A stretch of 64,000 nucleotides of DNA from Onthophagus taurus (GCF_036711975.1 NC_091967.1:17236001-17300000); one strand, 5' to 3'. Positions 59,201-64,000 are shown, counted from the stretch's first letter. Translations and numbers: made by a program. Notes: generated by a model from the letters alone, not told the origin.

Positions 59201-61698
59201 TTAAGACGGCTAAACCCGAATGATTCTAGTTCTTCTTCTAGCGCAAATATGCAACATAGTGATATTTTATGCTAACTAGAGCTACCTATTAGCCGTCTTA
59301 TTACGGCTAAACGGAATATTTCTAGTTCTAGGTCTAGTGTTAGTTATAATACATTATCTAGACATGTTGCATTTTATGTGGGATAAAGTAAGCATCTTAA
59401 GTGAAATTCACTGTATAACAATATAATCCTCTATTCCTTAAAATTCCTTCCGAGAATTAATACCGACGATTTCTCGAAAACTACCTCAATTACACTAATG
59501 AGCTACCCTCGAGATAAAATTTTATTTGAACAACCCTACAAATGTTAGGGGCCGCTTCATCTTTATTGGAAACGTCCGGCCGTTTTCCCTTTCCCTCTTT
59601 TCCTCCTTAGACCTTAAGACGCAACTTTCCTAAACTTAGTAGGGTCCGGGATAGCAATACCTTCCGAGTGGTCATAACACATGTCCTAAAACACGAGTCC
59701 CGGCCGTTTCGGCCCCAATGCTTCCCTATTGAAGAGATCTTATTAAGTATAAATGGAACTGCTACTACTCGAAAACATATCAAGAAATAAAATTGATAAG
59801 TATCGAACGATATTAAAAAATAAGTGGAAAAAACTTTGTGTGTATAAAAGAGAGTTTTTGATGTAGCATGTGTAACCCACGGGTGCTGCAACGAAAGCTC
59901 CAAAGCTTTCGAAATAAAACTTTCAGAGTTTGAAATCCTGCAGGATACAGACTGCGTCGGTAACATCGAAGAGGGTACGGTGCTATTCGCTTTGCACGGG
60001 GTTAACCACGACAAGAAAGAACCTGCAGCGATTCTATCCTGGCGGGATAACCGTACTTAAGAAGGCCCCAAAGCGGCTCACCTGCACGCGAAGTGGCCCC
60101 GAATCCCCTCCTCCCGTGGCGAAATTAAAATCGCTTCTTCTCCTTTGCAGTCTTTTATTGAGATCCGACTTTACGGAGTTGAGAATCTCTATAACAGCCG
60201 TTGCAAGCCCGAAATTACGAACCGGCTCTTGTACTCGAGGGACTTTAACAGGCGTTCTTTGGAACTTTACAAATATTTGTCGTTTCATCTTGGATTCATA
60301 GGAAAATTGCATCTGAAAAATTATATTAAAATTGTTCTAAAATTGCTATATTAAAGAACAGTTTTATTTTATATTTTGTGTTAGCTAATAGTTAATTACT
60401 CAATGACGACGCCCATGTAAAGATGTATATACTGTTAATATGTGCATAAGCTTGTTTAGTAGTCAGTTTTAGTTTGCTTCTCGGGGGGTTATAGTTTGTT
60501 TGAAAAGGGGAGCTACTACTAGTATGAGTAAAACCGCCGCAAACTTACCATGGCGTAAAGTATTACCTCATTAAATTTAACTTTATGCAATAATAACAAA
60601 ACAATAACTTTAAAAGTAAGCGCCCTATATTTTCATGTTTTAAAATCAATTTTAAACAATTCTTTTCTTTTTCTGTCTATTTCTTTACAGTATAGATACC
60701 GAAATCTTAATAAAACTGTATTTTATTAAAAACAACCTTTGTTCTTTGTCTTAACATTGAAATCTCTTCAGACAAGACTTTCGAACCCTCGGAATCCAAT
60801 ACACTCGATCTCAATAAAACCGTCGCACATCCGTGCCAATTTATGGCAGGTCGGACTGATCCTCGAATGATGTCCGTCGTCGGTTTGTCCCGGGTCGGAC
60901 TTTATCGATCTACTACTATTTTTCGATGAAACTTTGACAACATCCCGGTGACATCCCCAAAGAATAAAACCTATGGCGCGGCGTGGTGCCTAAAGGCATG
61001 CAATAAAATCGAAGACAATATAGTCCGGATTTATCTACCGCGAAACTTTTTTAATAAAACGGAAAGAGGGCCTGGAGCGCGTGGGTAAGGCAGAGAAGAT
61101 GAAGAAAAAATAACGGTATGACACAAAGGCGGGTGTTCCTTTGGGGGAACCACCGAACGGACTGGGGAATATATGAATGTGCTACGTGGTCACGTATAAG
61201 GAGAGATATGTCATTTTAGGGGAAAGTGGCCCTATTTGGTACGAGCACGTGTAATAACTTGAAGGTAATGAAATAGGAGATGATTTATAGTACTCGCAAA
61301 AAAACGGTCCTTACAAGATGTCAAAATGTATACCTTGATATATCCTTAAATTGTTTTTATTATTTCGTTATTGTTGGTTTTATTTTCTAGTTTTTATTTC
61401 GTTTTTATTAGATCACTTCGTAAATTTCGATGTGCAAGAATGCAAAATCAACAAATTTTTCGGGAACAAGATATGGCAGGCTGTAAAGTTTGCGAACAAG
61501 TGGATTGAAACAGTATTGGTTGCTCAAGAAATTGGAAACTTAAAATACGAATCGCTGGGCAAAATGGATAAATGGATACTAAGTAAACTTTCCGGTATGG
61601 TGAAGATTGTAAATGATTCCATGGAAAGGTACGAATTTCACAACGCTACCGCTGCTCTGAAAAACTTTATCTATTATGAATTCTGCGATATTTATTTG
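20217..61698 (+). CDS. VARS2: Valyl-tRNA synthetase, probably mitochondrial; C-terminus beyond window
   Basis: Ten exons join without a frame break: 20217-20310, 20371-20548, 22551-22732, 27755-28069, 34869-35051, 44562-44949, 54681-54948, 58046-58276, 58326-58485 and 61412-61698, giving 762 residues. The enzyme charges tRNA-Val. Residues 1-31 are basic and lack acids ([19 protein letters not shown]), like a mitochondrial targeting peptide. HLGH (the HIGH motif) is at 75-78, the editing-domain start [10 protein letters not shown] is in exon 5, [17 protein letters not shown] is in exon 7, and KMSKS is at about 592-596. Exon 10 ends at a donor (TTG|GTAAGT) just as the C-terminal anticodon-binding region begins. 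Human VARS2 has 1,063 residues, so roughly 300 lie outside the window. The gene exceeds 41 kb through large introns that host tRNA genes and transposons. Assignment to the mitochondrial rather than cytosolic enzyme rests on the presequence. Confidence 0.93.
20371..20548 (+). CDS. VARS2: VARS2 exon 2 (HIGH motif)
   Basis: Encodes the start of the Rossmann catalytic fold, including [20 protein letters not shown] with the ATP-binding HIGH-type motif. It ends at the donor AGATG|GTGAGA in phase 2, and the next exon supplies the last base of the tryptophan codon. Confidence 0.92.
20549..22550. other. VARS2 intron 2
   Basis: Two kilobases of AT-rich sequence. I found no gene, tRNA, transposon coding piece or obvious repeat. 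Confidence 0.5.
22551..22732 (+). CDS. VARS2: VARS2 exon 3
   Basis: Encodes [20 protein letters not shown] and then [20 protein letters not shown], the class Ia segment with the DHAGIATQ element conserved in valyl-tRNA synthetases. Phase 1 donor ATTG|GTGAGA. Confidence 0.92.
24373..24897. repeat. Direct repeat copy A (about 525 bp)
   Basis: This stretch, starting TTACTATACTGTCC and ending ACTTACTTGCAATTT, recurs in the same orientation at 25536-26057 with scattered substitutions and small indels. The two copies flank a Tigger-like coding fragment. No family was recognised. Confidence 0.85.
24898..25535 (+). pseudogene. Tigger-type transposase fragment between direct repeats
   Basis: Plus-strand frames encode [31 protein letters not shown] and a downstream acidic stretch with [15 protein letters not shown]. 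This is the C-terminal part of a Tigger/jerky transposase. A second, partly colinear copy lies at 28960-29600. Pieces are rearranged relative to that copy: the block at 24898-25030 corresponds to 29459-29595, which lies downstream there. Confidence 0.7.
25536..26057. repeat. Direct repeat copy B (about 522 bp)
   Basis: Second copy of the 24373-24897 repeat, same strand. Both ends of the similarity are sharp (TTACTATACTGTCC at the left, CTTACTTGCAATTT at the right). Confidence 0.85.
27755..28069 (+). CDS. VARS2: VARS2 exon 4
   Basis: Encodes [20 protein letters not shown], then a stretch with [20 protein letters not shown] and the beginning of the editing insertion. Base composition is clearly more GC-rich than the flanking intron. 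Phase 1 on both sides. Confidence 0.92.
28276..29750 (+). mobile_element. Degraded Tigger/pogo-type DNA transposon
   Basis: Starting at 28312 ([20 protein letters not shown]), broken frames run through a CENP-B-like DNA-binding part and VDKTGLF-like remains. They continue with [20 protein letters not shown] and LTLLCN, and end with [15 protein letters not shown]. The right end (29720-29750) reads CGTAAATGGAGGGACTATTG, and CAGTAGT stands at the left end, both typical of Tigger termini. Many stops and frameshifts show that it is inactive. Confidence 0.7.
30900..31740 (+). other. GC-rich stretch with unassigned open frames
   Basis: Base composition changes abruptly to GC-rich. Overlapping open stretches occur, including one at 31121-31381 with basic and polar residues ([15 protein letters not shown]). 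The region could be the remnant of a retroelement gag-like gene. I cannot name a family, and no intact gene or splice structure is visible. Confidence 0.3.
33240..33331 (-). mobile_element. Terminus of a mariner-like or MITE element
   Basis: On the minus strand, from about 33330, the sequence begins TTACAGGGTGTCACAAAAGT followed by ACGGGAAC. ACAGGGTG-type ends are common in insect mariner-like elements and also occur at 58704, 62164, 62287 and 62586. The other end was not found. Confidence 0.4.
34869..35051 (+). CDS. VARS2: VARS2 exon 5 (editing domain)
   Basis: Encodes [20 protein letters not shown], the conserved TTRPET element of the CP1 editing domain that removes mischarged threonine. 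It then encodes [19 protein letters not shown]. Phase 1 at both borders. Confidence 0.93.
35436..35500 (+). mobile_element. Pogo/Tigger-like terminal sequence
   Basis: ACAGTATAATCTCGATATAA followed by CCAACCTCG resembles the outer end of pogo/Tigger elements (CAGTA..CTCGATATAAC). Only this end is visible; it lies beside the hAT remnant. Confidence 0.4.
35650..36770 (-). pseudogene. hAT transposase remnant
   Basis: Minus-strand pieces include [30 protein letters not shown] and, near 35740-35890, [20 protein letters not shown], then [18 protein letters not shown]. The last is the C-terminal hAT dimerisation domain. Stops and frameshifts separate the segments. It is not closely related to the intact hAT at 10854-12822. 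Confidence 0.65.
38570..38800 (+). pseudogene. LINE reverse transcriptase fragment
   Basis: The plus strand encodes [20 protein letters not shown], a decayed version of the reverse-transcriptase YADD catalytic box (here HAED), then [16 protein letters not shown]. Catalytic residues are changed and a stop interrupts the frame. Confidence 0.6.
40938..41009 (-). tRNA. tRNA-Pro(UGG), solitary copy in VARS2 intron 5
   Basis: A 72-base cloverleaf on the minus strand with acceptor stem GGCTCAA/TTGAGCC, anticodon stem CTCGC/GCGAG and loop TTTGGGT (anticodon TGG), plus the intact B box GGTTCAAATCC. It is identical to the main array sequence and is followed downstream by a T8 terminator. Flanks are unrelated to the array spacer. 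Confidence 0.93.
41770..41950 (-). pseudogene. LINE reverse transcriptase fragment
   Basis: The minus strand reads [20 protein letters not shown] followed by ALFNFVM, the RQGDPLSP block of non-LTR reverse transcriptases with one substitution. Short and out of context. Confidence 0.65.
43238..43341. repeat. Foldback (inverted) repeat
   Basis: GTGGGCTAGAAACATAATTA... reads back as ...TAATTATGCTCTAGCCCAC, with arms of about 47 bases carrying a few mismatches. The centre is CG-rich (CGACGAGGTCGTAGACCGAG). Such a structure could extrude as a hairpin; no coding potential. Confidence 0.75.
43357..43734. mobile_element. MITE-like element with inverted ends
   Basis: TTTATCTACGACTGCT (43358-43373) is the exact inverted counterpart of AGCAGTCGTAGATAAA (43719-43734). 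Inside lies a second palindrome around 43633-43680 (GTTACGTAATGAA / TTCATTACGTAAC). It encodes nothing. The foldback at 43238 adjoins it on the left and may belong to the same unit. Confidence 0.6.
43795..44090 (+). pseudogene. Internally deleted jockey-like LINE
   Basis: Plus-strand frames give a gag zinc-knuckle remnant ([17 protein letters not shown]), then directly downstream a reverse-transcriptase tail ([16 protein letters not shown]). In intact elements these lie kilobases apart, so the middle has been lost. Confidence 0.65.
44562..44949 (+). CDS. VARS2: VARS2 exon 6 (editing domain end)
   Basis: Encodes [20 protein letters not shown], the conserved TPAHD.ND element of the editing site, then [20 protein letters not shown]. 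Enters in phase 1 and leaves in phase 2 (ATCAG|GTAACA). Confidence 0.93.
45155..45560 (+). pseudogene. DUF4817-type mariner transposase remnant
   Basis: Plus-strand frames give [13 protein letters not shown], then in another frame [20 protein letters not shown], and later [14 protein letters not shown]. These match in order the N-terminal DUF4817 region (RLYAQQFPERRHP) and HPYHIQLVQEL of the open frame at 62927-63988. Frameshifted and truncated. Confidence 0.65.
45640..46140 (-). pseudogene. Jockey-like LINE endonuclease fragment
   Basis: The minus strand encodes [20 protein letters not shown], the start of an apurinic-type endonuclease domain of non-LTR elements, then degraded downstream sequence ([13 protein letters not shown]). 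Truncated and frameshifted. Confidence 0.6.
46240..46311 (-). tRNA. tRNA-Pro(UGG), solitary antisense copy in VARS2 intron 6
   Basis: Identical 72-base tRNA on the minus strand, 2.6 kb before the array and in the opposite orientation to it. It is followed by a T6 terminator. The flanking bases do not match the array spacer. Confidence 0.93.
48406..48441 (+). pseudogene. tRNA-like relic
   Basis: GGGCTAATCGATCAGG followed by TTCAAATCCCGC and GCTAGCCC resembles the end of a tRNA gene (B box and 3' acceptor strand), with the first part collapsed. The acceptor-like ends GGGCTA/TAGCCC pair. Too short to be a gene; source isotype uncertain. Confidence 0.35.
48955..49025 (+). tRNA. tRNA-Pro(UGG) array copy 1, one base shorter in D arm
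   Basis: The D-arm/A-box reads TGGTTAGGGG instead of TGGTCTAGGGG, a single-base deletion, so the gene is 71 bases. Anticodon, T arm and acceptor are intact. The deletion may weaken folding or the internal promoter. Confidence 0.8.
49260..49331 (+). tRNA. tRNA-Pro(UGG) array copy 2, canonical
   Basis: Canonical 72-base sequence. First unit of the four-unit block that is repeated 1,221 bp downstream. A TTTCTTTTT terminator follows. Confidence 0.95.
49566..49637 (+). tRNA. tRNA-Pro(UGG) array copy 3, D-loop variant
   Basis: GGGGTTTGATT replaces GGGGTATGATT in the D arm, one A to T change. The same change is found in copy 7 at 50787, its partner in the duplicated block. Confidence 0.9.
49871..49942 (+). 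tRNA. tRNA-Pro(UGG) array copy 4, A-box variant
   Basis: TGGTGTAGGGG replaces TGGTCTAGGGG (C to G) in the D stem and A box. Shared with copy 8 at 51092. Confidence 0.88.
50176..50247 (+). tRNA. tRNA-Pro(UGG) array copy 5, canonical
   Basis: Canonical 72-base sequence, last unit of the first duplicated block; partner is copy 9. Confidence 0.95.
50481..50552 (+). tRNA. tRNA-Pro(UGG) array copy 6, canonical
   Basis: Canonical. Its downstream spacer is identical to that of copy 2 (shared TTTCCAGTTTGAACG and TTTTCTAGGTTG), marking the start of the second block. Confidence 0.95.
50787..50858 (+). tRNA. tRNA-Pro(UGG) array copy 7, D-loop variant
   Basis: Carries the same GGGGTTTGATT change as copy 3, exactly 1,221 bases upstream. 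Confidence 0.9.
51092..51163 (+). tRNA. tRNA-Pro(UGG) array copy 8, A-box variant
   Basis: Carries the TGGTGTAGGGG change of copy 4, exactly 1,221 bases upstream. Confidence 0.88.
51397..51472 (+). pseudogene. tRNA-Pro array copy 9, broken acceptor stem
   Basis: The 3' end reads CCGGTTGAGTGAGCCC instead of CCGGTTGAGCCC: a 4-base TGAG duplication extends the 3' acceptor strand. Pairing with GGCTCAA can be shifted but leaves an extra bulge, so it is probably not processed normally. Body and anticodon are otherwise canonical. Confidence 0.75.
51707..51778 (+). tRNA. tRNA-Pro(UGG) array copy 10, canonical
   Basis: Canonical 72 bases. Spacer divergence rises from here on (unit length 308-310). 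Confidence 0.95.
52015..52086 (+). tRNA. tRNA-Pro(UGG) array copy 11, canonical
   Basis: Canonical 72 bases; the trailer reads CATATCTTTTT rather than CATTTCTTTTT. Confidence 0.95.
52324..52395 (+). tRNA. tRNA-Pro-like gene with UGU (Thr) anticodon, array copy 12
   Basis: The body matches the other copies, but the anticodon loop is TTTGTGT instead of TTTGGGT, so position 36 is T and the anticodon becomes TGU (reads threonine ACA). Stem, A and B boxes and acceptor are intact. ProRS recognition normally depends on G35 and G36, so charging is uncertain. Confidence 0.85.
52631..52702 (+). tRNA. tRNA-Pro(UGG) array copy 13, canonical
   Basis: Canonical 72 bases with the CATATCTTTTT trailer also seen in copy 11. 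Confidence 0.95.
52937..53008 (+). tRNA. tRNA-Pro(UGG) array copy 14, canonical
   Basis: Canonical 72 bases. The trailer CATTTCATTTTGC has an interrupted T run, so termination may be weaker. Confidence 0.93.
53245..53316 (+). tRNA. tRNA-Pro(UGG) array copy 15, canonical
   Basis: Canonical 72 bases, TTTCTTTTT trailer. Confidence 0.95.
53554..53625 (+). tRNA. tRNA-Pro(UGG) array copy 16, canonical
   Basis: Canonical 72 bases. The spacer is nearly identical to that of copy 15, suggesting recent exchange between neighbours. Confidence 0.95.
53863..53934 (+). tRNA. tRNA-Pro(UGG) array copy 17, canonical
   Basis: Canonical 72 bases, last complete unit of the array. Confidence 0.95.
54172..54193 (+). 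pseudogene. tRNA-Pro array copy 18, truncated
   Basis: Only the first 22 bases remain (acceptor strand, D arm, GGGGTATG); after that unrelated sequence starts. This is the right breakpoint of the array. Confidence 0.9.
54681..54948 (+). CDS. VARS2: VARS2 exon 7
   Basis: Encodes [20 protein letters not shown], the conserved W.SRQ..WGHR.P element of the catalytic fold after the editing insertion, and later [20 protein letters not shown]. Strongly GC-rich compared with the intron. Confidence 0.93.
55650..56090. repeat. Degenerate CAAAGTAACTCAACC-type repeat with internal hairpin
   Basis: Variants of AAAGTAACTCAACC recur many times with irregular spacing. Inside, AACCCGTTATTGGTCGCTA (55799) pairs with its inverted copy ending at 55889 (ATAGCGACCAATGACGGGTT). 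Between these arms lies a second pair, TAGCTATGTGA / TCACATAGC. No coding potential. Confidence 0.6.
56120..56335 (+). pseudogene. DUF4817-type transposase C-terminal fragment
   Basis: In the plus strand, one frame reads [16 protein letters not shown]. This matches VGRGGPVRWPPRSPDL around the third catalytic residue of the 62927-63988 transposase. A neighbouring frame continues with [20 protein letters not shown] as in the downstream helices. Frameshifted. Confidence 0.55.
57301..57372 (+). tRNA. tRNA-Pro(UGG), solitary copy in VARS2 intron 7
   Basis: Canonical 72-base sequence on the plus strand, preceded by AACAAGC and followed by a long T run (T11). It carries no array spacer. Confidence 0.94.
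58046..58276 (+). CDS. VARS2: VARS2 exon 8 (KMSKS)
   Basis: Encodes [19 protein letters not shown] (58083 onward) and [20 protein letters not shown] with the KMSKS loop that stabilises the adenylation transition state. Phase 0 at both ends; intron 8 after it is only 49 nt. Confidence 0.95.
58326..58485 (+). CDS. VARS2: VARS2 exon 9
   Basis: Encodes the segment following KMSKS, including [20 protein letters not shown], a signature of valyl-tRNA synthetases. Phase 1 donor TAAAA|GTAAGT. Confidence 0.93.
58486..61411. other. VARS2 intron 9
   Basis: Contains a palindrome-rich element (58631-59382), an ACAGGGTG-type terminus at 58704, and CpG-rich patches at 59440-59700, 59930-60290 and 60750-61200 without convincing genes. 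Confidence 0.5.
58631..59382. mobile_element. Palindrome-rich non-coding element with inverted ends
   Basis: CCCACATAAAATGCA (58631-58645) is exactly inverted at 59368-59382. Inside are nested hairpins. Arms 59043-59077 and 59096-59130 match over 35 bases with one mismatch. 59148-59175 pairs with 59319-59346. GGGTTTAGCCGT pairs with ACGGCTAAACCC-like sequence near 59180-59217. The recurrent word is CTAGAACTAGAAA. A related stretch (AACCCGAAAGTTTCTAG) occurs at 48825-48895. No transposase is encoded. Confidence 0.65.
61412..61698 (+). CDS. VARS2: VARS2 exon 10
   Basis: Encodes [20 protein letters not shown], then [10 protein letters not shown] and [20 protein letters not shown], the end of the catalytic domain and the first helices of the anticodon-binding domain. 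Donor TATTTG|GTAAGT in phase 0; the next coding exon was not found in the remaining 2.3 kb. Confidence 0.93.
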
Positions 61699-61792
61699 GT
61701 AAGTTTCTTTTTTATTATTTTTGATTAAAATGTCTTACTTTTGTTACTTTCAAAAGTTACACGAGAATTGTTGTTAATATTGTTTTTATCGC

Positions 61793-61864
61793 GGCTCAAT
61801 GGTCTAGGGGTATGATTCTCGCTTTGGGTGCGAGAGGTCCCGGGTTCAAATCCCGGTTGAGCCC
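61793..61864 (+). tRNA. tRNA-Pro(UGG), solitary copy in VARS2 intron 10
   Basis: Canonical 72-base sequence on the plus strand, 94 bases after the VARS2 exon 10 donor, followed by a T10 terminator. No array spacer. Confidence 0.94.
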
Positions 61865-61906
61865 ATTTTTTTTTTTAATTTGTTATAAACTAGAAGTTTT
61901 AAGATT

Positions 61907-62050
61907 ATGATTGCGATTTATGTTGATATAATTGATGATTTTTATAACGAAACTGTTTCTAAAGACGTCCATTTGATTCAAGCGTTAGAAATCATCGAAC
62001 GCATTTTAACTTTACCACATTACAACTACGTTAAAATGGTGATGGAATAG
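61907..62050 (+). CDS. Unassigned small open frame, possible exon
   Basis: An ATG-initiated frame of 47 residues with balanced, protein-like composition (DDFYNETVSKDVHLIQALEI, then ERILTLPHYNYVKMVME) ending in TAG. Third positions are varied and no low-complexity sequence is present. It does not match the expected next part of valyl-tRNA synthetase and no family was recognised. It may be a last exon of an unknown transcript or chance. Confidence 0.25.
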   Translation: MIAIYVDIIDDFYNETVSKDVHLIQALEIIERILTLPHYNYVKMVME

Positions 62051-62159
62051 TCTATTAAGATGTGACCGTATATATCCAAATTTAAACATCTTTAAAATGT
62101 GCTTTAAAATTAACACAATAAATATTTCAACAAACTTTGAAAACTAATTGCTTATAATA

Positions 62160-62640
62160 ATATACAGGGTGAGTCAATAGTGCGGGGACGGAAGATAGTG
62201 GCTATACTATTGAAAATAAAAGAAATGTTTTTATGCCATCATATATTACCATCAAAGCTGTATCGATTAAAATTATTTTCAGCTATACAGGGTGTTTCAC
62301 TATTCCAGGACCATACTCAACTTCATTTTTTTAAATGGAACGCTATGTATTTTTTTACATATTCTGATTTGCTGTCTTAAATGCTACGACTGCATATCTT
62401 GTTTTTAAATTTTGAATGCAAGGTTGCCAAGTTATTATTTTTTTTGTGAAAAAGTTTGAAAATTCAGGTGGTCACTTAAAATTCGTTATCTGCATTAATA
62501 TTGAATATTGAAGATTGCAATTTGGGGTGTCGATAAACAAAGCTTGGGTCTTTCGAACACTGTTCATACTATTGGATATCATTGTACAGGGTGTTTAGCA
62601 AAAGCGATTAATTTATGCAATGTTTGGAGAACCATAACTT
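62160..62640. mobile_element. Nested ACAGGGTG-type transposon termini
   Basis: TACAGGGTG occurs in the same orientation at about 62163, 62286 and 62585. The last two are each followed downstream by TTTTAAATGGAAC(G/A)C sequences, showing related subterminal regions. The rightmost is the probable left end of the element carrying the transposase at 62927-63988. Confidence 0.55.
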
Positions 62641-62926
62641 TGTTATTTTAAATGGAACACCCCGTATTTTTCTAAGGTTTCGGATAGCCTTATTAATTCT
62701 CTTTTATTGTTGTTAAGCATATGATATATCTAATACGTGTACTTTTTGAGAAAATTAGACTGTTTTAAAAATGTCAGTATAAACGTGATTTATTTACAAA
62801 ATGTAGGCTATGGAACAACATTTTTGAACATATAAGTAAGTTTATGTCGAAAAAGATATAGGTGCAATACACAATATTAAAAAAAATACAATGAAGAATT
62901 AAGCAACAACCATTAACAAAACAAAA

Positions 62927-63988
62927 TTAAAGTAAATGTTCAATATAGCCTCCTTGTTGTTGAACACAAGTTTCAATTCGTCTAAGAAATGAAACATTAA
63001 CGTTCTGCAACATGTTTACGTTTATTGTTTCAAACGCATCGCGAATACGATTCATCATATTTGCTTTCGTCGTTGGTGGTTCTTCATATACCAAGCTTTT
63101 TACATATCCCCACAAAAAAAAATCTAATTTTGTCAAATCCGGAGAACGTGGTGGCCATCTAACAGGACCTCCTCTGCCTACCCACCGATCAACAAAAATT
63201 CTGTCTAAATGTCTTCTAACTATCCTACTATAGTGAGGTGGCGCACCGTCGTGCTGAAACCACATTCTTTGCCGAACGTTTAGTGGAACATCTCCTAAAA
63301 GTGCTGGCAGGTGATTTTCCAAAAAATTCCAATAAGATTCTCCGTTAACGTTTCCCTCGAAAAAATACGGCCCGATCAAACAAGATCCTACTATCCCTGC
63401 CCAGACATTTACAGACCATCGATGTTGGTGGTCTACTGGTCGTATAAAATGAGGATTGATAGTATCATAATAATGAAAGTTATGGCGGTTAACGTAGCCA
63501 TTTTTGTGAAACGTTGCCTCATCGCTGAATAATAGATAATCAAAAAAATTATACTCTTGTTGAACTTTTTCTAATGCCCATTCCGAAAATTCTAGCCTTT
63601 TCTGGAAATCAGTTGCATCAAGTTCTTGTACTAATTGAATATGGTATGGATGAAATTTATATTTTCGTAAGATTCTTGAAACAGACGTTTGGCTGACGTT
63701 AAGCTCATTGCTTATTTTGCGTGTACTAGTGTGCGGGTTTTCAACTACCTTTAATAATACAGAAAGTTCGTTCTCTTCCCGAGTGGTTCGTTTCTCGCGA
63801 TCTTTTTTTTCGTATTTGACGTGTCCTGTTCTTTCAAACCTTTCTTGAAGGTTTTCAAATGCTTCAACCCTAGGATGCCTACGCTCTGGAAATTGTTGAG
63901 CGTAAAGTCTAGAGGCAAGAAATGGATTTCGCTCTCCCGCACCCAAGAAATATACCATATCAATAAGTTCTTCTTGACTAAAATTCAT
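62927..63988 (-). CDS. DUF4817-type mariner-like transposase, intact frame
   Basis: A 353-residue frame from the ATG at 63986-63988; the codon at 63997 is TTG. The N-terminal DUF4817 helix-turn-helix is clear (FSQEELIDMVYFLGAG, RLYAQQFPERRHP). A second helix-turn-helix follows (STRKISNELNVSQTSVSRIL), then HPYHIQLVQEL. The DDE core has LLFSDEATFHKNGYVNRHN, WFQHDGAPPHYS and WPPRSPDLTKLDFFLWGYVK, with about 36 residues between the second and third catalytic aspartates. The usual proline after SPDLT is lysine here. The protein cuts and pastes its element. No stop or frameshift is present, but the right end of the element is outside the window, so completeness cannot be judged. Confidence 0.9.
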   Translation of the reverse strand: MNFSQEELIDMVYFLGAGERNPFLASRLYAQQFPERRHPRVEAFENLQERFERTGHVKYEKKDREKRTTREENELSVLLKVVENPHTSTRKISNELNVSQTSVSRILRKYKFHPYHIQLVQELDATDFQKRLEFSEWALEKVQQEYNFFDYLLFSDEATFHKNGYVNRHNFHYYDTINPHFIRPVDHQHRWSVNVWAGIVGSCLIGPYFFEGNVNGESYWNFLENHLPALLGDVPLNVRQRMWFQHDGAPPHYSRIVRRHLDRIFVDRWVGRGGPVRWPPRSPDLTKLDFFLWGYVKSLVYEEPPTTKANMMNRIRDAFETINVNMLQNVNVSFLRRIETCVQQQGGYIEHLL

Positions 63989-64000
63989 TTTAATCAAACA

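Noticed and set aside
61907-62050. Next VARS2 exon
   Set aside because: No acceptor AG is placed to continue the exon 10 frame in a way that gives the anticodon-binding sequence; kept only as an unassigned frame.

Overview
The window is eukaryotic nuclear DNA, most likely from an insect and probably a beetle. It is AT-rich, its genes have short phase-conserved introns with GT..AG (once GC..AG) borders, and its introns and spacers are full of insect-type transposon remains: hAT, Tigger/pogo, mariner, DUF4817-type mariner and jockey-like LINEs. The species call is an inference; the gene calls rest on reconstructed exons whose reading frames join exactly.

Left third (1-20 kb). The 3' end of an SLX9/FAM207A ribosome-biogenesis gene (2-496) is followed by three tandem paralogous secreted CUB-domain genes on the + strand (795-3783, 8454-9857, 14519-15965). 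Each has six exons with identical intron phases. A RidA/UK114 gene with an odd acidic tail (7215-7930) sits between the first two. A complete hAT transposon with 24-bp terminal repeats, an 8-bp target duplication and an open 472-aa transposase reading frame (10854-12822) sits between the second and third. A 286-bp MITE (17732-18017) and a mariner remnant follow. PTGES2 (prostaglandin E synthase 2, minus strand, 18436-19835) closes this part.

Right two thirds (20-64 kb). A single gene, probably mitochondrial valyl-tRNA synthetase (VARS2), starts at 20217, head-to-head with PTGES2. It runs beyond the right edge: ten exons encode 762 residues spread over more than 41 kb. The HIGH motif, the editing domain and KMSKS are all present; the C-terminal anticodon-binding part lies mostly outside the window.

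The most striking content lies in the VARS2 introns. There are 22 tRNA-Pro(UGG) loci: 18 in one head-to-tail array in intron 6 (48955-54193, unit about 305-310 bp) and four solitary copies in introns 5, 6, 7 and 10. Fourteen copies are identical, seven carry point changes or small indels (one changes the anticodon to UGU), and one is truncated. A four-unit block of 1,221 bp is duplicated inside the array, showing recent unequal exchange. The antisense strand of each unit is open and gives a well-known false protein. The introns also hold palindromic and foldback repeats, CpG-rich patches without reading frames, and at the right edge a DUF4817-type mariner transposase gene with an open frame (62927-63988).
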